From Porphyromonas bennonis DSM 23058 = JCM 16335 (GTDB taxonomy: Bacteria > Bacteroidota > Bacteroidia > Bacteroidales > Porphyromonadaceae): DNA of 64,000 nt. Below the pieces are notes generated by a model, which saw nothing but the letters and a program-made list of their open reading frames with translations, ran no database searches and was not told the origin of the DNA. The position numbers were made by a program, and so were the translations under genes. The stretch lies in assembly GCF_000375645.1 (NCBI RefSeq), contig NZ_AQWR01000002.1, positions 58,392 through 122,391 of the forward strand, in the 5' to 3' direction. This document shows positions 18,860 through 28,271 of the stretch, piece after piece. Position 1 is the first letter of the stretch; the number at the start of each line of letters is the position of its first letter.

Positions 18860-20236
18860 ATGAGAGAGGCAAAGGATCTCACCAAGGGGTCTATCGGCAA
18901 GCAGATCGTAGCGCTGGCACTACCGATTCTGGGGAGCTCATTTACCCTGATGCTCTACAGCTTCGTCGATATGGCGTGGCTAGGACGGCTGAGCAGCCAG
19001 ACGGTAGCGGCCTCTGGGGCAGCATCGATATTTACCTGGCTTGTCACCTGCTTCACACTCATTACGAAGGTGGGGGCAGAGGTGACTGTGGCAAATGGGA
19101 TCGGACGAAAGGACGAGCGGGCAGCGGCAGACTTTGCCGCGCACAATATCACGCTGGCGCTCTACCTCGGTCTCACCACATCGCTCGTCTTTGCTCTCTT
19201 CACCGAGTCCTTCATCGGGTTTTATGGACTGGAGGCGCCGGTGGATCGGTATGCGACAGACTACCTGAGGATCTGCGCACTGGGCTTCCCCTTCATCTTT
19301 CTGAGCAATGCCTTCATCGGCATCTACAACGCCTCCGGACTCTCCAAGATCCCCTTTGTGGTCAATGTAATCGGCCTGGGGCTCAATATGCTCCTTGACC
19401 CAATACTGATCTTTGTCCTCGGTCTCGGCATACGCGGAGCCGCACTTGCCACGATCATCTCTCAGGCGATCCTGATGTCGCTCCTCCTTATCCAAATGAA
19501 GTATAGGGACCGACTCCTGGGAGGCTTCCGGATGATCCGTAAGCTGTCCGGTCGAACCACACAGACGATCCTCAGACTTGGTGTACCTGCAGCGCTAATG
19601 AATGCATTCCTAGCAGTGATCAACCTTATCCTCGGACGCTTCGCCTCCGCCGCAGGGGGTGCAACGGGTGTGATGACGCTGACGATCGGTGGACAGCTGG
19701 AGGGGATCACGTGGAATGCGGGACAGGGATTCTCCACGTCGCTCTCCAGCTTTGTGTCGCAAAACTATGGCGCTGCGAAGTACGGACGGATCCGGGAGGG
19801 GCTGCGATTTACCCTATGGCTCTGCCTCTTCTTCGGGATCATCGGGACGCTGATCAATTACTTCGGCGGGTCATTCCTCTTCTCACTCATTATCCCCAAC
19901 GACCCTCACGGCATCGCCTCCGGAGCGGAGTACCTCCGCATTGATGCCTGGGCGCAGATCTTTATGATGGTCGAGGTCTGCTTCCAGGGCTTCTTCTACG
20001 GCATGCGACGCCCACTGCCCCCCTCTGCGATCAGCATCGGCTGCAATTTCCTCCGCATCCCCCTGGCACTTGCACTGCTCCACTTCTTCGGCGGTATCGC
20101 CTGTCTCTGGTGGACGATCTGCATCACCTGTATCCTCAAGGGGACCCTGTCGGGCGGCTATTACCTGCTGAAGGGACGCGCCAGGATCTACCCACCTACC
20201 GAGGAGCCTACGGAGCGGATACCGATGAGAGGATGA
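18860..20236 (+). CDS. MATE-family efflux transporter
   Basis: The 458-residue protein has about 12 hydrophobic helices in two repeats, starting TKGSIGKQIVALALPILGSS, a typical MATE opening. The second half begins near ILRLGVPAALMNAFLAVINL, mirroring the first. It exports cationic compounds against Na+ or H+ in characterised members. Substrate is unknown. It ends the S41-SUI1-AddA-rlmN run. The next 241 bp hold palindrome array B. Confidence 0.93.
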   Translation: MREAKDLTKGSIGKQIVALALPILGSSFTLMLYSFVDMAWLGRLSSQTVAASGAASIFTWLVTCFTLITKVGAEVTVANGIGRKDERAAADFAAHNITLALYLGLTTSLVFALFTESFIGFYGLEAPVDRYATDYLRICALGFPFIFLSNAFIGIYNASGLSKIPFVVNVIGLGLNMLLDPILIFVLGLGIRGAALATIISQAILMSLLLIQMKYRDRLLGGFRMIRKLSGRTTQTILRLGVPAALMNAFLAVINLILGRFASAAGGATGVMTLTIGGQLEGITWNAGQGFSTSLSSFVSQNYGAAKYGRIREGLRFTLWLCLFFGIIGTLINYFGGSFLFSLIIPNDPHGIASGAEYLRIDAWAQIFMMVEVCFQGFFYGMRRPLPPSAISIGCNFLRIPLALALLHFFGGIACLWWTICITCILKGTLSGGYYLLKGRARIYPPTEEPTERIPMRG

Positions 20237-20330
20237 TTCGGACTTCTTTTGGTACATTTACACTGAGCTAACACATAAGGGAGACAGCAGTGGATCATGA
20301 TGAAAATATCCGTCCCCATCTGGGTGATTT

Positions 20331-20412
20331 CTTTTACCGGTATTAGTGACGACTAATATCGGTATTAGTGATCACTAATATCGGTGTTAGTTTTCTCTCA
20401 TACCGACACTAG
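20331..20412 (+). repeat. tandem palindrome array B (four 16-bp units, 22-bp period)
   Basis: Units at 20331-20346, 20353-20368, 20375-20390 and 20397-20412 are separated by 6 bp each (TGACGA, TGATCA, TTTTCT). The middle units (CTAATATCGGTATTAG, CTAATATCGGTGTTAG) are closest to the consensus; the first and fourth are degenerate. It opens ATTTCTTTTACCGG like array D at 50.7 kb. It lies 65 bp upstream of ptpA in the 241-bp gap after the MATE gene and points toward ptpA. Confidence 0.92.
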
Positions 20413-20477
20413 TCCGAGGGGGTCTCTCTCATACGATAATCCTTTGCATATTACACAAGAGTTCATATAGAAATAAA

Positions 20478-22631
20478 ATGAGTACCAAGACTTACCTTTT
20501 TCTTCTATCCCTGATCGCCGGCTGCCACCTGTTACAGGCGCAGACCGTCGAGCCACTGACGCTGGATGATGTCACTCCCGGCGGGCGAACCTACTGGAGC
20601 CACCAGCCCTCCACACCGATGGTCTGCGGGCTCACCGGTGATGGCGTAATCACCTACGACAAGGAGGGGCTCAAGCTGGTGGACAAGTCAGGTCGCGAGA
20701 CCGACCTCCTGACGCTGCAGGAGTGGTCTCAGATCGCCGGTGCACCGGCCAAGGCGATTCCCTGGCTGACGGTCTATGGAAATGGCGACTACCTGTCCCG
20801 AAGCACCGATAAAGGCATCGACTTCATCGACCTGAAGTCTGGGACGATCGCCAAGCACTTCACCTACGACAGCAGTAGGTGGCAGCAGCTGCAGGTGGCT
20901 CCGGGAGCTGCCTACCTGGTCCTCTCAGACGGAGAGACGATGGCGCTGTTAGAGAGCGGTGCGGCTGAGCCACGGGAGCTGGTGAGCGACTCATCGCACG
21001 ATATTGTGTATGGTATGCCGGCAGCGCGAAACGAGTTTGGGACCGAGTCGGGGATCTTCATCTCCCCGAGCGGCAGGTACTTCGCCTTCTACCGCATTGA
21101 CCAGTCGGAGGTGACGGACTATCCGATCGTCCGGATCCATCGCCCGATAGCGGAGAGTGACCCGCTGAAGTACCCGATGGCAGGGCAAGGCTCTCAGAGG
21201 ACGACCGTAGGCATCTACGACACGACCGACGGATCCATCCATTACCTCGCCACAGGTGAGCCGACAGACAGGTACTTCACCAACCTCTCATGGGCTCCGG
21301 ATGAGAAGAGCCTCTACATCGACGAGGTGAAGCGGTCTCAGGATGAGTGCAATCTGGTGGAGTACAGCGTGGAGAGCGGTCAACCGCTACGGACCGTGCT
21401 GACGGAGCGCCATGAGAGATACATCGAGCCGCTGCAGCCTATTGCCTTCACCAGTGATGGCAAGTCGTTTGTCCGCTCCACCCGCATCGATGGCTACCGT
21501 CACCTTTACCTCTATCGCACAAAGGACGGCAAGCTGATCCGCCGGCTCACCAAGGGGGAGTGGGAGGTCAAGTCGCTCTATGGGATCTCGCCTGATGATC
21601 GCTACGCTTACTTCCTCGGCAACGAAGGCTATCCCATGGGTCAGGCACTCTATCGGGTAGCGCTTGCAACCGGCAAGATGACCGCCATCACGCCAGAGCG
21701 GGGATGGCACTCCTGCAGTCTGTCTGCGGACTTTACGACAGCGTACGACCTCTTTAGCTCCAAGGACACCCCCGGAGAGGTACGGATCATTGACTTGGGA
21801 AAGAAAGCAGTGCGGTCGCATCTGCTCAAGAAGTGTGAGGTGCCGAGTGACATCGCTCGCCGACCGGAAGTCAGGCTAGGGACGATCAAGTCAGCAGACG
21901 GCGTGACCGATCTCTACTACAAAATGACCTTACCTGCCACTCTCGAGGAAGGGAAGAAGTATCCGACGATCGTCTACGTCTACGGTGGTCCTCATGCGCA
22001 GCTGGTGACGGATAGCTGGCGGAGCCTTAGGTACAACTGGGACAATTACATGGCTGAGCAGGGATACATCGTCTTTACGGTGGACGGTCGCGGCTCAGAC
22101 AATCGCGGTATGGCCTTCGAGAGCATCATACACCGTCAGCTGGGCAAGGCAGAGATGGCAGACCAGATGGAGGGAGTGAAGTTCCTCTCCTCCCTGCCCT
22201 ATGTCGATACCGACCGACTCGGTGTTTACGGCTGGAGCTTCGGTGGCTTCATGACCACCAACCTGATGCTGACCCACGGGGATACATTTAAGGTCGGTGT
22301 CGCCGGCGGTCCGGTGATCGACTGGGCTTTCTACGAGATCATGTACGGCGAGCGCTATATGGATACCCCACAGGAGAATCCCGACGGCTACGCTGCTGCG
22401 CGTCTCTCAGACCGAGCCAAGGATCTGCGAGGGAGACTGCTCCTGATCCATGGCGGGGTCGATCCGGTAGTGGTGTGGCAAAACTCTCAGACCTTCCTCA
22501 ACGCCTGCATCGCCGCCCGCACCTACCCGGACTATATGATCTACCCCAATCACGAGCACAATGTCCTGGGGCCGGATCGGGTCCATCTCAATACCATCAT
22601 CAGTCGCTATTTCGACGACTTCCTCAAGTAA
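20478..22631 (+). CDS. ptpA: prolyl tripeptidyl peptidase, secreted (family S9)
   Basis: The 717-residue protein closely resembles Porphyromonas PtpA over the catalytic part as I know it: AGGPVIDW, YGERYMDTPQENPDGY, ARTYPDYMIYPNHEHNV and GPDRVHL. A signal peptide ends near LLQAQ-T. The catalytic triad is Ser587 in GWSFGGFM, Asp662 in GGVDPVVVW and His694 in NHEHNV. It releases X-X-Pro tripeptides, complementing DPP IV at 9.9-12.1 kb. It heads a run with purD (20-bp gap). Array B lies just upstream, and no strong TAnnTTTG box is visible (ATCCTTTG at 20439-20446 is the nearest). Confidence 0.92.
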   Translation: MSTKTYLFLLSLIAGCHLLQAQTVEPLTLDDVTPGGRTYWSHQPSTPMVCGLTGDGVITYDKEGLKLVDKSGRETDLLTLQEWSQIAGAPAKAIPWLTVYGNGDYLSRSTDKGIDFIDLKSGTIAKHFTYDSSRWQQLQVAPGAAYLVLSDGETMALLESGAAEPRELVSDSSHDIVYGMPAARNEFGTESGIFISPSGRYFAFYRIDQSEVTDYPIVRIHRPIAESDPLKYPMAGQGSQRTTVGIYDTTDGSIHYLATGEPTDRYFTNLSWAPDEKSLYIDEVKRSQDECNLVEYSVESGQPLRTVLTERHERYIEPLQPIAFTSDGKSFVRSTRIDGYRHLYLYRTKDGKLIRRLTKGEWEVKSLYGISPDDRYAYFLGNEGYPMGQALYRVALATGKMTAITPERGWHSCSLSADFTTAYDLFSSKDTPGEVRIIDLGKKAVRSHLLKKCEVPSDIARRPEVRLGTIKSADGVTDLYYKMTLPATLEEGKKYPTIVYVYGGPHAQLVTDSWRSLRYNWDNYMAEQGYIVFTVDGRGSDNRGMAFESIIHRQLGKAEMADQMEGVKFLSSLPYVDTDRLGVYGWSFGGFMTTNLMLTHGDTFKVGVAGGPVIDWAFYEIMYGERYMDTPQENPDGYAAARLSDRAKDLRGRLLLIHGGVDPVVVWQNSQTFLNACIAARTYPDYMIYPNHEHNVLGPDRVHLNTIISRYFDDFLK

Positions 22632-22651
22632 AATACAATAGAACAAGTGAT

Positions 22652-23941
22652 ATGAAAGCATTAGTACTCGGCTCCGGCGGACGGGAGCAAGCGATCGCCT
22701 GGAAGATAGCCAAGAGCCCACTGGTCAGTGAGGTCATCATAGCACCGGGGAATGCAGGATCCTTTCCCAAGACAAGAAATGCCGATCTCGACATCAATGA
22801 TGCCGATGCGGTTGCAGACTTTCTGACCAAAGAGTCTGTCGAACTGCTTGTCGTCGGTCCAGAGCAGCCCTTAGTGGGCGGACTGGTGGATGAGCTGCTG
22901 ACTCGACCGGAGCTAAGCGGCCTCCACATCGTCGGTCCCACTCGTGAGGCGGCGCAGATGGAGGGGAGTAAGGACTTCGCCAAGGCATTTATGCAGAGGC
23001 ACGGCATCCCGACAGCCAAGTATCGCTCCTTTACATCCGACGAGCGAGAGGCGGCGCTGGATTACCTTCGCAACGAAGAGAGAGCCCCCTATGTCCTCAA
23101 GGCGGACGGCCTTGCGGCCGGTAAGGGCGTGCTGATCTGCCAGACCCTTGAGGAGGCTGAGGAGGGACTGGACAGCATGCTCGGGGGAAAGTTTGGACAC
23201 TCTGCCGATACGATCCTCATAGAGACCTGTCTCACCGGTATCGAGTGCTCTGTCTTTGTCCTCACCGATGGCAAGAGCTACCACATACTGCCGACGGCGA
23301 AGGACTACAAGCGCATCGGCGAGGGAGATACGGGACTCAATACAGGCGGTATGGGTGCCGTCTCGCCCGTTCCCTTTATCAACGATGAATTTATGACGAA
23401 GGTGAAGGAGAGGATTATCGAGCCCACCATCCGAGGTCTTGCTGAGGACGAGATAGATTACCGAGGATTCCTCTACTTCGGTCTGATGAATCAGGACGGC
23501 GACCCCTACGTCATCGAGTACAATTGCCGCATGGGCGACCCCGAGACTCAGGCTGTCATGCCGAGGATTGCGGGCGACTTAGTCCCCTCACTGCTTGCAC
23601 TCCGGGATCAGAGCTTAGCCGACACCGAAGCCCCCGGCGAGATCGAGGAGACAGCACTCACGGTCGTGGCTGCTATGAAGGGCTATCCCGAGAGCTACGC
23701 CAAGGGGGCACAGGTTATTATCTACGGTGACGACAGCGACAGCTCGATCGTCTTCCACTCCGGGACCACCGGTGGTGGACAAGACATCCGCTCGTGTGGC
23801 GGGCGAGTCTTTGCCGTCACCGCACTGGATCGAGGGATCATGCGGGCTCGGAAGCGAGCCTATGAGCGGATGATGATGACCTGCTTTGATGATATGTACT
23901 ACCGACACGACATCGGTAAGGACCTCGTGGAGTACGAGTAA
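22652..23941 (+). CDS. purD: phosphoribosylamine-glycine ligase
   Basis: ATG 22652 opens MKALVLGSGGREQAIAWK, the PurD N-terminus, giving 429 residues. APGNAGS and GPEQPLV follow. The ATP-grasp domain has YVLKADGLAAGKGV and TGGMGAVSPVPF, then EYNCRMGDPETQ. It makes glycinamide ribonucleotide, the second step of purine synthesis. No other pur gene is in the window apart from guaB far downstream. Co-transcription with ptpA is suggested by the 20-bp gap. Confidence 0.97.
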   Translation: MKALVLGSGGREQAIAWKIAKSPLVSEVIIAPGNAGSFPKTRNADLDINDADAVADFLTKESVELLVVGPEQPLVGGLVDELLTRPELSGLHIVGPTREAAQMEGSKDFAKAFMQRHGIPTAKYRSFTSDEREAALDYLRNEERAPYVLKADGLAAGKGVLICQTLEEAEEGLDSMLGGKFGHSADTILIETCLTGIECSVFVLTDGKSYHILPTAKDYKRIGEGDTGLNTGGMGAVSPVPFINDEFMTKVKERIIEPTIRGLAEDEIDYRGFLYFGLMNQDGDPYVIEYNCRMGDPETQAVMPRIAGDLVPSLLALRDQSLADTEAPGEIEETALTVVAAMKGYPESYAKGAQVIIYGDDSDSSIVFHSGTTGGGQDIRSCGGRVFAVTALDRGIMRARKRAYERMMMTCFDDMYYRHDIGKDLVEYE

Positions 23942-23964
23942 GGAAGGACTGGAGACGAAGTTAG

Positions 23965-24834
23965 ATGGAGCAATACCTAGCTAAGCTGTCCTCACTCGGA
24001 GAGCAAGTACTCTCTGAGCCTATAGCTGCGCTCTTGTTCTCCGTAGCCCTATTGTTCCTACTCCACAGGCACAATATCCTCAGCTACGGATCACATATCC
24101 GTGAGACAACCTCGTGGATTATTATGGCGCTCCTGATTATGAGTCAGGTAGTCATAGGTACACGCTCACTCTCCTTGATGATGATCGCAACGATCATCCT
24201 GGTCTTCCTCAGCGAGTACATCATCACCTCTATCGCCCAGCACAAGTCCCCATTCATCGGTTTCAATATAGGTCTCGGCATAGGATTATTATCCGTCATC
24301 GACCCGGTCTGGACCTGGGCTCTGATCCCCTTCGCCTCCCTGCTGAGGAAGATCGGGCTCGGCACTTGGCGTCACTACTCAGCGATGGTGCTTGGCATCC
24401 TCGCCATACTCTGGGTAGGGATACTCCTTTTCTCTCCGCCCACACCGGAGGGGGTGACCGGGTTTATAGAGCAGACCTATGGCGACCTGCTTCATCCCGG
24501 TCTGCCTGTCGGTACTGAGGGATGGATACGCGCGTCGTCAGTACTGCTGCTACTCTCCGTCGTGACGGTGGGTACGTTCATCGTCCAGAGGCACGCCATC
24601 GCCCGGTACCGCTGGGTCACCCACCTTCATCTCCGACTAGCGTGGTACCTCTTTGCGATCTACCTGGTCTACTACTCGTCTGAGATGCCGTCACCTCTCC
24701 TCTCGATCTTCTTCTGCTCCTGTTGCGTCGCTGCCTTCCTCCGGACGAATAGCCATAGACAGCCGCTGCTCATGTCTGCGCTCGGCATCTCCACAGCAGC
24801 ACTGCTGGTAGCATTCCTTTACCCCTTTTCCTAA
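23965..24834 (+). CDS. polytopic membrane protein of unknown function (DUF6427-like)
   Basis: The 289-residue protein is almost wholly hydrophobic, with about nine or ten membrane helices (IAALLFSVALLFLL, WIIMALLIMSQVVIG, WALIPFASLLRKIGL and others). I recognise it only as resembling a Bacteroidetes-restricted membrane family, with moderate confidence in the DUF label. Its stop overlaps the glycosyltransferase start (TAATG), suggesting coupled translation and perhaps an envelope-glycan role, which is inference. Confidence 0.7.
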   Translation: MEQYLAKLSSLGEQVLSEPIAALLFSVALLFLLHRHNILSYGSHIRETTSWIIMALLIMSQVVIGTRSLSLMMIATIILVFLSEYIITSIAQHKSPFIGFNIGLGIGLLSVIDPVWTWALIPFASLLRKIGLGTWRHYSAMVLGILAILWVGILLFSPPTPEGVTGFIEQTYGDLLHPGLPVGTEGWIRASSVLLLLSVVTVGTFIVQRHAIARYRWVTHLHLRLAWYLFAIYLVYYSSEMPSPLLSIFFCSCCVAAFLRTNSHRQPLLMSALGISTAALLVAFLYPFS

Positions 24835-25808
24835 TGATACGCATCCCTATGATATCCTTCATTGTCCCTGTCTACAACCGACCCCAGGAAGTGAAAGAGC
24901 TGCTCGAGAGTTTCCTCACACAGGAGAGCACGCCCCTCGACTATGAGGTGGTGGTGGTAGAGGATGGCTCCACCCTCCCCTGTCGGGAGGTGTGTGAGAG
25001 CTATGCAGACAAGCTAGCGGTCCGATACCTCTGTCAGTCTAATACCGGTCCCTCCGGGGCGCGCAACTATGGGGCTAAAGCCGCACAGGGAGACATCTTC
25101 CTCTTCCTGGACTCCGACGTAGAGCTACCCCCCGGCTATCTGAGCACACTGGCACAAAACTTAGAGCGGAGACCGGTAGACCTCTTTGGCGGACCCGATG
25201 CGGCGAAGGAGGACTACACCGTGACACAGCGTGCGATCAGCTACGCGATGACCTCATTCTTCACCACAGGAGGCATCCGAGGGGGACGAAAGGACCAGCC
25301 GATGGACAAGTTTTACCCCCGCACCTACAATATGGGCGTGACGCGCACGGCGTATGAGGCGGTCGGTGGCTTCCGTCAGGATCTCCGCTACGGGGAGGAC
25401 ATCGACTTCAGCCTGCGGGTGATAGAGGCGGGCTACCACTCTGCGCTGTACGATGACCTCTTTGTCTACCACAAGCGGCGGGACACGTACAAGAAATTCT
25501 TCGCCCAGGTACGCCACAGCGGACGGGCACGCGTGATGCTGGAGCGTCTCCATCCCGGCAGCATGAAGCTTGTGCACTACCTCCCCTCTCTCTTCGTGGT
25601 CGTGTGCTTCATCGCCCTCGTAACCAGCCTATATGGCGGGCTGATGTTTCCGCTCCTTTACGCCCTCCTGATCATCTTCGATGTATATGGTCGGGGCGAC
25701 TCGCTCGAGCTGGCGGTCTATTGCGTGATAGCAGCCTTTGTCCAGCTCTTTGGGTACGGGATCGGCTTTATTGAGGCAAAGATAGGGAGGGGGGAGGGAT
25801 CAGAGTAG
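24834..25808 (+). CDS. family 2 glycosyltransferase with C-terminal membrane helices
   Basis: The 324-residue protein has a GT-A domain: FIVPVYNRP at the nucleotide-binding start, VVVVEDGST, GPSGARNYGA, DXD-type FLDSDVELP, and YGEDIDFSLR in the acceptor region. Two or three hydrophobic segments follow residue 240 (SLFVVVCFIALV, LLYALLIIFDVYG). It probably adds a sugar to a lipid or envelope glycan on the cytosolic face. ATG 24834 overlaps the previous stop; ATG 24849 is an alternative. Its 3' end overlaps the convergent lpxB 3' end by 9 bp. Confidence 0.9.
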   Translation: MIRIPMISFIVPVYNRPQEVKELLESFLTQESTPLDYEVVVVEDGSTLPCREVCESYADKLAVRYLCQSNTGPSGARNYGAKAAQGDIFLFLDSDVELPPGYLSTLAQNLERRPVDLFGGPDAAKEDYTVTQRAISYAMTSFFTTGGIRGGRKDQPMDKFYPRTYNMGVTRTAYEAVGGFRQDLRYGEDIDFSLRVIEAGYHSALYDDLFVYHKRRDTYKKFFAQVRHSGRARVMLERLHPGSMKLVHYLPSLFVVVCFIALVTSLYGGLMFPLLYALLIIFDVYGRGDSLELAVYCVIAAFVQLFGYGIGFIEAKIGRGEGSE

Positions 25809-26930
25809 AGCGACGATCTCCCGAGCCGCCTGCGTCGAGGCAGGGAGCTCCGTCCGAAGTGACACCGAGACGGCATCGTAAGCCTCCAGCATCGCTCTTC
25901 GCTCACCTGTATCAGAGAGCAAGGGTGTGAGGTGACTCCGTATCGCCTCGACCGTACACCTTGCCCCAAAGAGCTCTGCCACCACCTCGCGGCGGGCAAT
26001 CAGATTGACGAGCGAGATGTAGGGAATCTTGAAGAAGTGGTCAAAGGCGAAATTCACTAATCGCCCGGCACGTGTCGCATAGCAGACCACCTGCGGCGTA
26101 CCGAGAAGAGCCGTCTCAAGGGTCGCCGTGCCGGAGGTCACTAATGCTGCATCCGCTCCTGAGAGGATCTCATACGTCTCCCCATACCGGATCTCCACCC
26201 TCTGCAGACTGTGGCGCTCTATGATCTCGCTGTAGAGCGACCGGTCGATGGAGGAGACACCGGCGATCACCAGACGATACCGATCGCCGAGAGACGCCAC
26301 ACTCTCCAGCATCAGGGGGAGATTGCGTCTCACCTCCGATAGACGGCTACCACAGAGTAGAGCAATGTATGGTCGCTCGGCTGACGTCACGTCAGCATTA
26401 TGGTGTGCTCTGAAGTGCATCACCTCCTCATAGGTCGCGTTACCGACGTAGGAGACACGATCCACTCCCTTAGAGCGGAAGTAGGAGACCTCGAAGGGGA
26501 AGATACACTGGATCAGGTCGCAGTCCCGCCTCAGCTGACGGACGCGAAACTCCTTCCACGCCCACACCTTGGGCGGTATAAAGTAGACGATCTTCGTCGA
26601 GGGCAGATGCTTCCGGACAAAGGGCAGGATATACCGCATGCAGAAGGATCCGTAGTCTACACAGATCACCACATCCGGTCGGTAGTCAAACAGAGACTGT
26701 CTCACCTCATCCCGGCCTCGTCTGATCTGAGGGTAGTGCCGCAGGACATCCACGATACCCATGTAAGCCATCTCCTCCGACCTCAGCACACACGCCCCTC
26801 CCCTCTCCCTCATAGCTGCACCGCCCATATAGGCAAAGTCTGCCTGAGGGTCCTCGACTCTCAAGGCAGACATCAGATGAGCGGCGTGGAGGTCTCCACT
26901 CGCCTCACCCGCTATGAGGAAGTACTTCAT
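25800..26930 (-). CDS. lpxB: lipid-A-disaccharide synthase
   Basis: The 376-residue protein begins MKYFLIAGEASGDLHAAHL, the LpxB signature, with YMGGAAM, VVICVDYGSFCMR and FIPPKVWAWK, then LLCGSRLSEVRRNLPLML and VTSGTATLETAL. It joins UDP-diacylglucosamine and lipid X in lipid A synthesis. It follows surE after 6 bp, as often seen in Bacteroidetes. Its stop overlaps the convergent glycosyltransferase. Confidence 0.96.
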   Translation of the reverse strand: MKYFLIAGEASGDLHAAHLMSALRVEDPQADFAYMGGAAMRERGGACVLRSEEMAYMGIVDVLRHYPQIRRGRDEVRQSLFDYRPDVVICVDYGSFCMRYILPFVRKHLPSTKIVYFIPPKVWAWKEFRVRQLRRDCDLIQCIFPFEVSYFRSKGVDRVSYVGNATYEEVMHFRAHHNADVTSAERPYIALLCGSRLSEVRRNLPLMLESVASLGDRYRLVIAGVSSIDRSLYSEIIERHSLQRVEIRYGETYEILSGADAALVTSGTATLETALLGTPQVVCYATRAGRLVNFAFDHFFKIPYISLVNLIARREVVAELFGARCTVEAIRSHLTPLLSDTGERRAMLEAYDAVSVSLRTELPASTQAAREIVALL

Positions 26931-26936
26931 CCGGCG

Positions 26937-27707
26937 TCAGTCATCCTCCTCCCACGACTGCAAGTCGCGGACATACTGATAGGCGGTGACGTCGATCTTA
27001 CACGGCACCATCGTGGCGTAACCGCGATCCAGAGTGGCCACGTCCCAGATCTTCTCGGCCGGCTCATTGAGTACCAGGTCACCACTCAGCCAAAAGACAT
27101 CCTTCCCCTGCGGATTACGCTGTTTTATGAATTCGTTATGGTACCTCCCGTCCGCCTGACTGCAGACCCTCAGCCCTCTGACGCGAGGGATATTGGGCAC
27201 ATTGACATTAAGGTAGACCCCACGAGGCAGTCCCTCCTTGAGGATCCGCCGGCAGATGGCACGCGCATAGCGGCAACAGGCGAGGTAGTCGCTCTCCTGC
27301 TTTCCATGGATAAGGGAAATGGCAAGAGATGGGATGTCAAAGATACAACCCTCGATCGCAGCTCCAAGGGTGCCGGAGTAATTCACCGCAATACCCTTAT
27401 TGTCCCCGTGATTGATCCCAGCGATGACGATATCCGGCATCTCCGTCACGATGACATTGAGTGCCAGTTTAACGCAGTCGGCGGGCGTACCGGTGCAGCT
27501 ATAGACCGTCAGTCCCGGCTCCGAGCGGACGAGACTATAGGTGATCGGGTTGCGCGTGGTGATGGCACTCGAGGCGCCACTACGGGGCTTATCCGGGGCG
27601 ACAACGATCACGTCCCCCATATCCCGCAGCGAGAGTGAGAGCTCTGTCAGCCCTTTGGCGAAGACACCGTCATCGTTACTGACTAAGAATAGTGGACGCT
27701 TGGCCAT
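26937..27707 (-). CDS. surE: 5'/3'-nucleotidase SurE
   Basis: ATG 27707 gives 256 residues starting MAKRPLFLVSNDDG; the metal-binding NDDG is the SurE hallmark. VVAPDKPRSGASSAIT, NPITYS, CTGTPADCVKLAL and INHGDNKGIAVNYSGTLGAA complete the family pattern. It dephosphorylates nucleoside monophosphates. The start codon shares one base with the FKBP stop (TGATG), indicating coupling; a longer in-frame extension upstream would run into the FKBP gene. Confidence 0.96.
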   Translation of the reverse strand: MAKRPLFLVSNDDGVFAKGLTELSLSLRDMGDVIVVAPDKPRSGASSAITTRNPITYSLVRSEPGLTVYSCTGTPADCVKLALNVIVTEMPDIVIAGINHGDNKGIAVNYSGTLGAAIEGCIFDIPSLAISLIHGKQESDYLACCRYARAICRRILKEGLPRGVYLNVNVPNIPRVRGLRVCSQADGRYHNEFIKQRNPQGKDVFWLSGDLVLNEPAEKIWDVATLDRGYATMVPCKIDVTAYQYVRDLQSWEEDD

Positions 27708-28255
27708 CAGAGCGTGGGGATAGAGAGGAGAGACACCTCGAAGATCAGTGTAGAGAATGCAGGAATGGACGAGCTGGAGGAGCCGCCATAGGTATAGGCA
27801 CCGTAGCCCAGTTGCCACGGGATCACCACCTCCCATGTCTCGCCGACAGACATATGCTGAAGTGCCAGCTGCATCCCCCGGATCATTGACTCAGGGCGCT
27901 GATTCCCCTCCTGGCGGTAGATCCAGGACTTCACGATCTCGTCGGTTTCGAGGACCTCGCCACTGATCAGCTTAAGGGTGTACTTATACTCCACCTGGCT
28001 GTTCTGCAGCGGCCTCTGAGTCTTGGCTCCCTCCGGCAAGCCCTGGATCACTTTATAGTAAACGGCATAGGGGGAGAAATCAAAAGCAAGCTTCCGGTAG
28101 GCGGCGTCAGCGGAGATATCCTCCACGTACTTCTCGTTCTTCACCCTATACTCCGACTTCGCTTCATCGGGTGCATTCTGATCACAGGCGGTGAGGAGAC
28201 CGAGGGAGAGGATGAGGGAGAAGGAGAGAAATAAACCTTTGAGAGTAGACTTCAT
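27707..28255 (-). CDS. FKBP-type peptidyl-prolyl isomerase lipoprotein
   Basis: I start at ATG 28255 (182 residues). A lipoprotein signal ends GLLTAC, with Cys as lipidation site. The C-terminal half (about residues 80-180) is FKBP-like: VEYKYTLKLISGEVLE, SMIRGMQLALQHMSVGE, VVIPWQLGYGAY and STLIFEVSLL. The usual YGxxG loop is followed by a serine run (SSSSS). It resembles GldI/FkpA-like folding lipoproteins facing the periplasm. It sits between glycyl-tRNA synthetase (16 bp) and surE. Confidence 0.88.
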   Translation of the reverse strand: MKSTLKGLFLSFSLILSLGLLTACDQNAPDEAKSEYRVKNEKYVEDISADAAYRKLAFDFSPYAVYYKVIQGLPEGAKTQRPLQNSQVEYKYTLKLISGEVLETDEIVKSWIYRQEGNQRPESMIRGMQLALQHMSVGETWEVVIPWQLGYGAYTYGGSSSSSIPAFSTLIFEVSLLSIPTL

Positions 28256-28271
28256 ATGCAAAACTTAGGGA

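Noticed and set aside
25039..25050. CTAATACCGGTC match to the array unit inside the glycosyltransferase gene
   Set aside because: It encodes part of the conserved SNTGPSGARN motif of the GT2 domain and has no neighbouring units.
26400..27638. 412-codon open frame on + opposite lpxB and surE
   Set aside because: It is antisense to two well-supported genes and lacks recognisable motifs; it arises from GC-rich codon structure. The same holds for long frames opposite glyS, dppIV and the lactonase-family gene.
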